From positions 372,001-436,000 of the forward strand of contig VZSF01007785.1 in assembly GCA_013398295.1 (NCBI GenBank): DNA of 64,000 nt. Direction: 5' to 3'. The position numbers and the translations under genes were made by a program. Below, in pieces: positions 37,401-49,400 of this stretch (position 1 is its first letter; each line of letters opens with the position of its first letter). The DNA is from Chionis minor (lineage: Eukaryota > Chordata > Aves > Charadriiformes > Chionididae). The notes beneath the pieces are model-generated. The model saw only the letters and a list, made by a program, of their open reading frames with translations, did no database searches and was not told the DNA's origin.

Positions 37401-40400
37401 ATGCACTGAAACAATAGAGATTTTCATTCTACCTTGCTAATACGCTGGGAGTCAAACAGTAGCTTAAATGAAGTTTTGCTTTATCCGAATTCACTCTACA
37501 CAGGTTCCACAATGGAAATTTTAATGCTGTTGTTTTGCTTCATAATTCATCTTTTTTTTTTTCCCCTACTGCTCTTTTCCTCCATTTCCACCCCCCTTTT
37601 TTTGTTTTGCTTTTGTGATACAAAGCTGACATGAACACCAATACCAGCTGTATTTTTCCCTATGCTAAATGTTGAAGAGCAGCCTCTAGCATCTCTGTAG
37701 AATCTCAGATATGTTGAAATAGCAGTGATGGGGTTCGGACAATCCCATAAATGCAAGAATATGTAGCATGAGAGTCATGGTCTGGTACCTTCTATGGCAA
37801 CTTTAAACTGAGAAAATTAACTTTTTATTCTGTTGAAGTCCTTTGATTTTTGTGACTTGTCAATTGATATATTAGTGGAGTTAGGTTTCACTGTAAAGAT
37901 TTAGGTATTGCAATTGTATTAAGATTACTTTAAGAGACTTTATTGATAATTCCAGGTATTTTATAAACCCTGTACGACAAGTGACTAAGCTGTCTTTCCA
38001 CACTGTTGTCCACCATTTACACCCCTGTGTGCCCGTACTGCACACACGGTTCGGAGCATGGCCACTCTGTTGCAGTTGTTATTTTCTGTAGTCTCTGGTG
38101 ATTTACCATTTCAGATGAGGAAGCCCAGAATGTAGACAAGTCTGCTGCTTTCAAAAAAAGTCAGGAATGCTAATTATGGGTGTAAGTCCTTAAAAATTGG
38201 ATGAGGAAGCAGCTTTCAACAATATTTATTGAGTTGCCGCATCTTTCTGTTTATATAGAGTTGTCACTTCCTGTAGAGACGGAGAATTTTAAAAACTGTT
38301 TCTATTGAGTTCTTCTAGATTTTTAACACAGTTTTGGAGGCTCTCCTCTGGAACCACCTGCTTTCTTACCATTTATTTTCTGAAGAGTCTTCTCAAGAAG
38401 GCTTTATTCTAGGGATCATTCCTCCTCTATATGTCTGGTGCATGTGATACTCTTGAAAGCTCTGCAGCTTACACCTTGTGCGTGATCTATAGGTGTTAGA
38501 TCGAGCCAAGTGATTTCACTGTTCAGAGGCTGCCCCTGCCTGTATGGATTTTCTCAGCACCTGCGAAAGGGCCCATTCTGCTCTGTGTTGCTACTTTGCA
38601 TTTCAGCTAATGCATCAACCCATCAGGCTTCTTGCCTTTTTAAGGTTGAATACCTTCTGTTTTGTTTTAAATCAGATAAAGGCTGTCCTGGTGGGTCTGT
38701 TACAACTATTGCAGTTGTGTCATATGAGCAATGTGTGTCACTTACCCTAAGGTTTTAAAAAGCCATTAGGCCATAATTATGTTTTTCAAAAATGTAATTA
38801 CAGTTTTAAATGATTCCTTATTCTATATGAACTCAACCAATGCATTAAGATATGTTACGACACATCACTGCCAATTTTGTTCACAATAACAACTCTTAAT
38901 CCACGTTATAGACTGTAGTTACTTAGGAAGCCTCTTTTTTTAAAAAACAAAGAAAAAGAAGCTGGCCTTTTCTTTGGCTGTGACATTTTGAGGGCATCAT
39001 TTTCCTCTCATACTTTGAGTGCAGTCTTTGGTTGCACTATGCACTTCCCCCATACACAAAATGGTCAGTGTCAGTGATGGAGACCGCATTTGCGAATGTG
39101 TAGGTCACACACGTGAAAAGGACAGAGACCTTTCAGGGTATTTCAGCACAAAGCATATTCATGCCAGAATTAGAAATCCCAGAAGGCAGAGGACGTATAA
39201 CAAGTGTTTTATTATAGGTCTCTGTCCTGTAATCAGCTTTTTTAGTCCTTCAAAGCTCTTTGCATGCGTTAATGAAATAACATCTCAATGCCTTGTGATG
39301 TTTTGCAAATGCAGAAATAGATGTATACTAAGTCACTTGCACCTCATTTCAAAAAAAAAGTGGGTCATGGCAGGTTCCAACTGCAACTCCTCAGAAATTA
39401 AAGACCATGCTGTCCCTTCCTCCTCCTGAAAGCAGCTCAGGAACTTATCTTGGTATTGTCCTCCTGTGGTCAGCTACAGCAGGTGTGTCTGTAAAGGGCA
39501 CCAGCCCTTCCTGAAAACTGCGAAGCCGAAAAGCTCCACTCCTGTCCATTTGGTTGCTGGGTCAGGGCCCTGTCTGAGTACACGCGTAGCTGTGCAAAGA
39601 GAATGCACGTTGCGGCGCGGCACTGCCTCGGTAAGAAGGAGTTCAGGGCTTGGCCAAACCATGCGGTGAGCATCTGCTGCCTGCTCCTTGCAGAAGCTGT
39701 GTAGCTTTGTATCTGCCAGGAAATGGTCATCAAGAACAACATCCACCGAAAACAAGCACTGGTAGTACAAGCTTCTATAATGGCCACTCAGGGTTTGTTA
39801 GGATGTATTCCTCATCCCTCCCCTCCTGGGTAGACGTTTTGAGGAGATGTGAAAGCGAGGGAAAGAGGAGAGGAGGTAGACTGAGGTTGGCTGTGGCCCG
39901 CGTTTTATACTGAACCATCTTCTCCATGACTAAAAAGCATTTGGATTTGCATTCACTTCTTCCCCATAGCACCAGACAAGCAAAATGTGAAATAAAGCAG
40001 AGCTTTTTGGCTTGTAGCTACAGTGTTGGGGAAAAAAAGGTTGCAAGTTCAAGAAACGTGAAATTCTTTTCCAGATAAAAGTAGAAACTGAGTAGCTTAG
40101 GTGCTTTGCCTCAGACTGAGTCTCAGTGATGTATCTGAACCACCACAGAGCAGGAATAAGCACCTCTTGGAGAAGACCCTTCTCCTGTTTTTGTAGATTT
40201 TCACTGCATTTTTGAAAGGGAGTGTTTTGGAAGAGGCAAATACCCAGATTCAGTGTATGGGCTACTGATTCAGCTCTTGTACAAAAGCTTTTTGCTTGGT
40301 AGGCTTTTTCAAATTTATTGTTTTACTGGCAATTTAATTGCACGCTGTCTGGCAGCTCGTCCAGCGCTGTGCGACAGTTAGTGCAGCGTCAGAAATTTAT

Positions 40401-43400
40401 TTTTCTTTCCAAATTCGTGGTTGCTATATCCTTTTTGTCCACTAGGGGGCAGCTGGAGCCTTGTATTGTCACCGACAGCTGTTAGAAAAATAGCTTACAA
40501 ATGGTTTCCATTTCTTGTTCGTAATGCCACCCTATAAAGACAGCGTCTTGGGAAAGTTAAATATATTATATTTTGCCCAGTTGTTTCATCTTTAAGTAGT
40601 TCCTCTGTGCACCACAGCAAACCCTGCCTCATCAAGCCCCAGATGAGCTTCAGCTGCGAGGTCCAGTGGTAGCCCATATTAACAGTTTTCTTTGTATCTT
40701 GATTTCTTCCTTATTCCATTCCCTCCCCTTCCCATTTTAATCAGTTTTAATTTTAAAATAAGGTGCTTTATTTAGTGCATGCCCTATATGTTCTTGTGAC
40801 TTAGTTAATTCTGCCACAGTCTCGCATCACTATGCACACAGTCATGGATTGCCTTAAACTTTGTTGTTATACAGTAATTCTTTAAAACTGCAAGACCACA
40901 CAGACTATTTTAATCTGTCTGCTATGAGGATGGTAGACTCACAAATATCCTGAAGTAAAGAGAGAATTTTTTCTCTTCGTTCCCTTATTCCAAACTTGAG
41001 AGCATGTGACCTTTAGAGCAGGAGTTGCCAGCAGTCCGGATACTGGACCCTTTCAGATTTCCGTTTTGTTTTGTCAGCAATGAAGGGAACTTTGATCACG
41101 GAATTTCAGTTAAACTTACTTATTAAGGAATCCTCCATATTTCAAGACATTCATTTAAACCCATAAAGACAACCTGTATCGTAGAGGTTATGTCTTATCT
41201 AGTCTTGCAACAAATTCATTTGTCTATTTCGTTTTACTTACAAGCAAAATAAGTTGAATCAAATGAGAGCTTGATTTAATGCCAGTGAGTGTCCATGCAA
41301 GGCTTTAGTACTCTGTAAAATCATACTTTTAATGAATTCAGATAAGTTTTCCTGAGTGTTCCAGCCAGTCAGTTCCTGAAGGGACTTTTGTTCAAAGTCA
41401 TTCCACTTTGACGGTGGAATAACTACCTCAACAATCTGCATGCATAAAGAGTACCTATATGGGAAGTTAGTGTGTAGAATCCAGAGTTTTATAAATTACC
41501 ATTTTAACTTAACCTTTACAAGCTTCTTTTCATGGAAGAGTTTGGAATGAAGTGAAACATGAGTGATTTTAGTGGTCACTGTCTTTCTGAAAGCGAGTGC
41601 TTACAAAGGAAATTGGATGTTTTGACTGATTACTTAAACTGGAATTTTATTTCATGTACGGTAACTTTCTTGAGTGTTCTCATAGAAACTTGCTTAAAGT
41701 CACAGCTATTCTTATGACAGCAACATTTCCTGAAATAAACTGTACAAAAATAGTCATGTTTATTGTACAAAATAGAATTGCTGATATTTCACAAACTCCT
41801 TAAAATTAATATATTAAGATTTGATCTTAGTAACAATTAATAGTGACAGTGTTGCTTCTTTCGCTGTGGTGTTCAAGTCAAATTTGACTCTGAGGGGAAT
41901 GGAATTCTGAAGCAGTCATAGCTCTTCATGCCACATTCGGAGAGCTGTACAGAAGTCTACTTATCTAGGTTATTTATTTAGATGATAGAAATGTATTTTG
42001 AAGCCCAGTTTGAGCACCGGTTTTTAAGCACCTTTTCCAGATAATTACTGATCTTCTGAGCTGAATTGTCAAAGACTGAATACAAGGAATAATGTGGGGA
42101 TAGTAGAGCATTCTGTTTGCTTACAGAATTCTAACTCTGGATTTTTAGGTGTACAGGATTTAGTCACACATCCTGTACTAAAGCAGTGAATGGAGTGAGA
42201 GCATGGGGCGGTGACAGAGCGTCAGAGACCTAAAATGCGTATGTCGGTGCTTACCAGCGGTCTTATCCATAACAGCTCCAATCAGCAGCTGCTGCGGCTG
42301 CCGGCCTGAATTAGGGTGAGCAGCTGACAGGGCTGGAGTTCCACATCCCATTACATCCCATCCCCTTTCTGGTGCTTCCATTACAAAATTTAAGAAAGCA
42401 AGCTTCACCCATACGTAAGTTGTAGCAGTACTAATTATATTAAACGTAAGTTGCATTCTGCTACTATAATGATGCTTCATTGTATTGTGTTAATTGCAGT
42501 TTCAAGTGCTTCACAGTTTGCAGGAGTAATTCATTGGATCAGCCTAGTCATCCTGTCTGTTTTCTTTTCAGAGGTATGTATAATCAAAGTCTTTCACCAC
42601 GTACAGAACTGCGAAGTATTCTTATGCTGTCACTGGAATTATCAAGACTTTAACAGTAATTTGCCTGTGAATAAATGTTGCACAGTGTACTTTAAAAAAA
42701 ATAAAACTTAACAGTCGATGCTCCTACTGAGCAAACTAAAAAATCTTCTTTAGATTAGCACTGTTTGTCAGTTGCCTAGAATTGGTAAGGAAACGCAGAA
42801 GATACTGTCTTACAAATTAATAACTGGAAAACTACAAAAAGACGTCGTTATCTCGGAAGCACTAAAGGCACGGGACAGGACTAGTTTCATCCATTTGTTC
42901 TCACAGAAATCTTATCAGTGGCACTGGGTATAAGGTAGAGGAATAAAATACATTCTTCAGGACTAAAGATCCATAGTTGTTGGGGTTTTTTTTACAAAAA
43001 GATCTGGTTTAGGAATGGAATTATCTCCTCTCAAAATTTATGTAGGTAGTTTGGATGTTCTAGGTTGCTGCATATAGACGCAGTAAGAGAATGAAACAAA
43101 TGGTGAATTTCTTTGCAAAAAATTGTATAAATGTATGCATTGGATAAGGCTGTAGTCATGATATAACAAATGATCAAATTGGGATAATCTGTTATAGTTT
43201 TCAACTTTATTCCAAAAAGAAGTCATGGGTATTGAGACATTTAGACTACTGCTGAAATATCGCAAAATACTTTTAAGGCTATTTTTCCAGAATATGAGGT
43301 GTTACTTGTCACAAAAAAATATTTGTTTGTTAAGTTGGAAGACAGCTTGAACTTAATTATTTTAAAATCTTTTTTTCTAGTTTTATAGGAGAAAATATTA

Positions 43401-46400
43401 TCATCCAAATAGATGTTAAAGTCTTCACTTTGTGGGAAATTTAGGTGAAGGTTACAAAACAACCTGCCACCAAAACCAGGGAGCTGTGATATCTACAACT
43501 GATTTGATAGATCAGTTGTGTTGAATTCATACTCACGATATGCTTATTCCCATGGTTCTGTTCAAGAAGTACATTTATTCACATATATCACTTAGTATTT
43601 CTACTCATAACAGGGATTTTCTAGCTGGTGTTGCCAGACTGCTAGTGGGTACTTTTTGAAAGGATTCCTTGATAACAGGCAGGATCTCAAAACTGCTTTG
43701 CATTCTAGCCTTCTGGTGCTGCAGTTACACAAATGGATAAGATTACTGTCCCCATCCTTTGGTGGTGATTGTGGGTTGTAGGATACATGTAAATTGACTG
43801 AAAAAAAAAAAAAAATCTCTAAACAATCAAAATTTTTTACAGAGTCTTTCCTTCGTGAATTGCACATCCTAATTCTTGAAGACTCGTGTTTGCTAGATGG
43901 AGTCCGTTCCCTGTGAAGAAATACTTTCCCCCTGTCCCCCAGAATCTTTCTTCAGTGGGGATTAGCACCCCAGAGCTCCCTGTAATCCTGAGCTTCCCAG
44001 CAGAATCAGCTTGTAACTCTGCTGCTAGCAGCACGTCTGCACATGCGTGCACACCTGATCTTCATCACTTTCTGGAGCTTGTTTCACAAAAAAACTTCTC
44101 CTGTGGTCCTCAGTTTCCTTCTGCTGGGGTGTAGTCTCAAGTTCTGTGTTTGTTCACTTATGCTACCAGCCAACCACTCTTCTCAAGCCCTGATGCAGTG
44201 CCTTGCTCCTCTGTCCCTTCCACAGGTCAGTTCCTGTGCTGACAGCTGTTGGACGGTTGGTTGTGGCAATGCAGACAGATCCTTAAGGCCAGTACTTGTC
44301 TGACTCAAGGAAGAAATTAGTTGTTTTAGTTCTATGGAGACAGAGTACCCGCATAAGTGGATGAACTGGTTGAGAAGTGTTTTGCGTGAAAACAATAATA
44401 GAAATACTTTACAGAGCCAAAAATGATTGCCTGACTCGCCATCCACAGTTTGGATCTGTGTTGACTTTGCTCCTTCTCTCTGTATTAGGTACTTGGAACT
44501 ACTTTGCTTTGTCTACTTGCTGCTCTCATTTTTTACAAACCTCTCCCCACTAACTTTATTATCTGTTTCTGTCTTCCAAACTATCTTCCTTCACCTCATT
44601 TGATTATAGTTTGAATTTACACTAAAGGAAAATGAGGCCACAAGGCAGCCATGTAAGGTGCGCAGAGTACGGCAGATTTTTGGCTATTGGATCATTTGGC
44701 AGTTCAGAGTCCTTGACTGGGTTAAAGCAACAGAGGTGGCTCCACAGAGCAACTGGATGAGTTTCAAGGAGTACAGATCTGGAAGAGAATAGCGGTGTAC
44801 TACTTTCCTACGGGGTTTGCTGGGGTTGTCCTTGTGCCAGGTTGGCATAACAAGCAACAACACATCTGTGTGTGTTGAAATGCATCTCATCAGAGGAAAA
44901 CCAGGGGGTTTAATTTTCTCTCATCCAAGTCAAAAACTTTGATTTTTCAAGAAGTTACAAAATATTGCAAAAAAATGCAGATCACAGAATTTAGTTATTC
45001 TTTTCATCCTTCTTAATTTTATTTACTCTTTTGGTGCCTTCAGAGGACTTTTTTGCCCACTGATTACCGATACCATGAGTCAGCTGTCTTTGTTTGGCAT
45101 TGTTTGCTGATAAGATTGTGTGTTATAGTGAGGTTTTGTAGTCTGTGACTACTCATGCCAGGATGATTTTCCAGAGATGAGCGGGTTTAATTAGTTTGCT
45201 TAGGTATAATAGGCAGCTGGCTTGAGGACTCATTAGTCCTTTGGTCTGTGCCGTTTTCCTCAAAGCAAGGATTCAGGGTTTCTCGTGTTAAGAAAGGGTT
45301 GTTGCCATAGCAAGTACCATGTCTTAAGTTTGGATGTTTATTGTTTATTCTGTAGTTTGGTTCCCATGAGTTGTAAGTGTGGATACATAATTCTTTAGGA
45401 AGGCCTCAGCTCAGACTTAGAGAACAAATAATACAAAGCTGTAACAGACTTGTTAAAAACCAGAAAACTTTCAGCACAAAATGTGAATGTTTTGGAAAAA
45501 TACGACTGATTAAAAGCTGGTGCTATAAAGGCATTGCAAGTAATTACAGTCCTATCACGTTGGAGTTAAACAGGCACCAGCTTTCTGCTTCGTTAAAATG
45601 AAGGGGACAAACATGCCAGCATCTGGCAAATGCCAGCAGAGCAGCTGCCAACAAAATTAAGTAGCTACCCTTACAGCATATTCCTGCTCTCTCCACTGGT
45701 GTTATACCCACAAGCCTTGAAGGAATTTATTGCACTCTGTTAATTTTATATTTTCTGTCACTGTCTGTGACTTCCCACATGAAAATATCCTTGTTCAAGT
45801 GAAGTGCACATCAGCTCTTTTTGCTTTTTTCCAAGTATTTGAACAGGATTTACTAGTGGTGATGATTGTGTATGTTTGTCTCTGTTTACATACATCACTA
45901 TGATTTGTCTGTGCACCAAATGTTACCCAGATGTTAAGACAGAAGAGAAGAGAAAGACACTGGGGGGGAAAACCCCAGTACCAACAGCAAGGCAAGGCCG
46001 GGGTTACACCCTATCAAGAGGGCAAATTCAGCCTTGGTAGTAGTTGGCTGAGAAAAGGAAGATGGGGAATGGCACAGTGTTTTGGTAAGTGGATTGGAGT
46101 CTGCTTGTATTTTCATAGTTGTATCACATTGCCACAAATATTTGATTCTGTAGCTGCTGTTCAGTTCTGCTTTTCCACTAAGACTGATGAGACCGTTTGT
46201 GTGCAAGAATTGAGTTCTGTGATATTAGTTGTTTGCATTGCTCTGGACGTGCTTCAGTCAGCCACGCACTCAGGCATTCTGCTAGCTTTCAGCACTTCGA
46301 CTGTTTCCCTGGAGTAACAAAGTCTTCTGATGTGCTTAAAGATAGACAGTCGCAGAACTGTGACTTTTTTCTTGCATCTATTTCCAAGAAATGAGCTCTC

Positions 46401-49400
46401 AAATTGAGGAGAGTAAGTCTGGGGCCCTAGCTGATAAAGAATTTGTTTAATTAGCTGTGCCTCACAAGTGCATTGTAGATTCTCACTTCTAGGAGAAAAA
46501 AAAAAACCGCACCCCAAGACTTTGCTCATCCTATATGAAAAGGAAGTGCTCATAGTAGTCTGACACTTTATTCCTTGGAAGGAAAAAAACCTACTAAGGA
46601 CACCCTACTATCAGGGTTCTGTTAAAAAGGAAGAACTTCCCAAATGACAGAACTAAGAGAAAATAATGTCCTTTCCATACAGATTTTTCGTAACAAATTT
46701 ATAATTTTAAATTAGGGAAATCGGTTGTGTTATTTTTGTTACAATTTTTGTGAGCTTCAACCAGCTGAGTAGAAAGATAATAATCTTCTGTTAATTCTAA
46801 AATTCTACCAGAAGCTGTGGCTTCTTTTCTGGGTGTTTGCTTTCATTCCATGCACACACAATTTTTCTCATGGTGCGTAAATGCACTGCACTGCTAGCTG
46901 TGCATGTTTTGATTTTTAAAGGGATTGATTAGGGTGGGGATCTAGGAACAAAAGATACAGATTTTATATGCTAATATAGTTTATAAAGGTAAATTTAAGT
47001 TTTCTTCTTTGCTAGTGTATAAAAATGTAAATATTTCATATGCGGTGAAATTTCTTTTCTAACCGCTTTTCTTGCTTCACCAGAAAAGTAGTTACCAGGG
47101 AAAATGGTTTTGTAGAGGTCTAGGAATTTAGCTAGACACCTTCCTGGAATGCCGGTCTGTCCATTTCATTTCCAAGAGTACACCTTACTTATATGATGTG
47201 CTCTATCAATGCTTCGTCTGCGCCTTCATCTCTTGATGGTGACAGTCAAGTACCTTCTGCATGGGGCTTTTCAAAGATAGGAAAGGATTTAAGGATAGGA
47301 AAGGATTACGCGGTAGCGTAATCATGCCCAGAGGGAACTTCTGATGCAAGGCTGCTTAAGATCAGTTTTCTATTCAATCAGCATTTACTTTATGGTAGTA
47401 TACTGCATCTCTGGTAAGCCATTTTTGTTTCTGAAAAGCCTTTCAAATGTATCTAGAGTTGTCAGTTTAAAAGTCATTATTTTTCTCCATACGCTAAGAA
47501 CAACTATTATGGGAGAACATAAGAGCAAATATTAACTGCAGTGTTTATGCAAAGGTGCATTTGGACACTATATGATATCGTAACAGAGTGTTAGTGGTAG
47601 CCAGTGGAAAAGAATGTACGGCGTTGATGTCTGCTAGCGTCACCAAGCTTTTGCAGTTAGTGATTTCTGTGTAACCACGTGTGTTAATAGAGCCACAGCA
47701 GTTACAAAGTACAGTAGGTGGGGAGGGTTTTGTGCTGGGTAATAGGTGAGGTGAGGTCAGTAGTTACACGTTTCCTTTCAGAGCCCTGATTGAAGAGAAG
47801 CCATGTGAGGAGCATGCCTGCGCACAGGAAGCAGAAGGATGTCTCGGTGTAAAGATGCTAACATGTTTCTCTGTGCTCTGGTGGCCTGTGGATGGTGTGT
47901 GCTAGGGCACCTAATGCACTGTCTCAGGGCAAGCAGACCAGAAGATGGCAAAAGATTCTTTTAAGGCATGAATGAGCTAAGGCCTCTGTGGAGTGGCCCA
48001 AACCAGAGAGGTTATAAATTACAGATTGGGTACAAGGTATTCTTTCTGGGAAAGAGTTCAATCAATACTTGGTCTTATGAGGTATGTCCAAAAGGCAGAA
48101 GCTTAATCTTCACAGTTTCTGTACAAGCCAGAAGTAAAGATCCTCTGTAACAGAGGGGTTTGTGGCAGTGGAAGGAAGGAGGGCTCTTCTAGAGACATCC
48201 TTTCCACCCCACTCCCTCCTGTCTCTCTCTTTTACCCCATCCCAAAACGCGGTGGTGTTCTCCATTGCTGTTAGCTAAACCCGGTGGGCCAGCTTCACCT
48301 CTTGTGCTGCCTCCTTTACACTACGGATGAATTCGGCACAGTGAGTCACGGAGTAGTAAATTGTGTATTAACTGTGCAAGCAAAAAAGTATTTAAAATTA
48401 CCTAATGTACATTGCAGTCAGCTGACAAATGTAGCTGGCTCATGCAGATTTTGGGAATTCACGCGGCTGGCTCAGCAAAAGACTTGGCCAGGGTTCCCTA
48501 CAAAATTAGAGAGAAAACCTGCAGCATCACACAGTTCTTCATAAACTTCACTGCAGACAGTTAATGTGCAAACAACTGTGTGTCACTAAGGGACACTGTC
48601 AACTTTGAAATTAGATTTCTGTCTGAAAAACGCTTTACAATTTTACTTTTATCTGGCTTTACTCCAACTTAAGTTAACAGAAGTGTTCAGTCATTCACGT
48701 TTTATTAGGGCACTGGACAGACTTTTATGTAATAATTTAGCTTTTCTCAGAGAAGAAAAAATGTATTTCCGATATAACTAAAAAAATCATTATGTTAGGA
48801 CTTTCTAATTAAAAGATTGCTAGTCAAGAAAAGTTAAAGCATTCTTTTTCAAGCACAAAAAACCAACCTGGCAGTGGTCTTCAGCAGAAGAGTACTCACA
48901 CTGATATTTAATGTTTGCTTTCAAATCTCTGTGTCCAAAAATGCAGAATGCCTGTAGTGTAATGCAAAACTGTGTGTGTGCATTTGCTACAGTGCTGAAA
49001 GATGCTTGCACATCAGTAGGAAACAGCAGTGCTGCTCCATTTTTTTCCCCTATTTCTTGTAGATTCTTGTGCCTACAAATGGTAGAGTCATGACTAACAT
49101 CTATTTTTTGTCTGTGATGAATGTTACAGTTGCAATTCTCTTAATTAATATGCATTTTTCAGTTTGGTCCATGTACAGTGCGTAGGAAGCTTCCTTGATT
49201 ATAAATTTCTCTCTCTTTTTTTCAGATTCTGCTACAGGTTCTCATTTTTTTAAGTTCTATACAGAGAAAGTACACAATCAAATGCAATATGTATTTGTTT
49301 GAAAGATATTTTTAATTGCTTAGGAAAAATACTAAAATGTTGTTTGTAAGTAACACCAGTGCTTTCATTACAGTCAAAGTATTTGTTATATTGAACAATC

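Larger units (their letters stand above)
36916..42499 (+). other. TMEM266: TMEM266 intron with CTCF-type motif
   Basis: This is a 5.6-kb intron. It opens with a U-rich tract and contains a pyrimidine-rich stretch (37553-37607) and a match to the CTCF core at 40439. Around 39.4-39.9 kb the sequence is locally richer in GC and CpG, but there is no recognisable exon. Confidence 0.85.

Noticed and set aside
38100..38150. MIR-like phrase 'catttcagatgaggaagccc'
   Set aside because: Only about 20 bases match, too little to call a repeat.
39019..39429. 136-codon open frame in the CTCF-bearing intron
   Set aside because: No domain or family likeness. Its length is within chance for 64 kb read in six frames.
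45931..46317. 128-codon open frame
   Set aside because: No homology recognised; an opposite-strand frame of similar length overlaps it.
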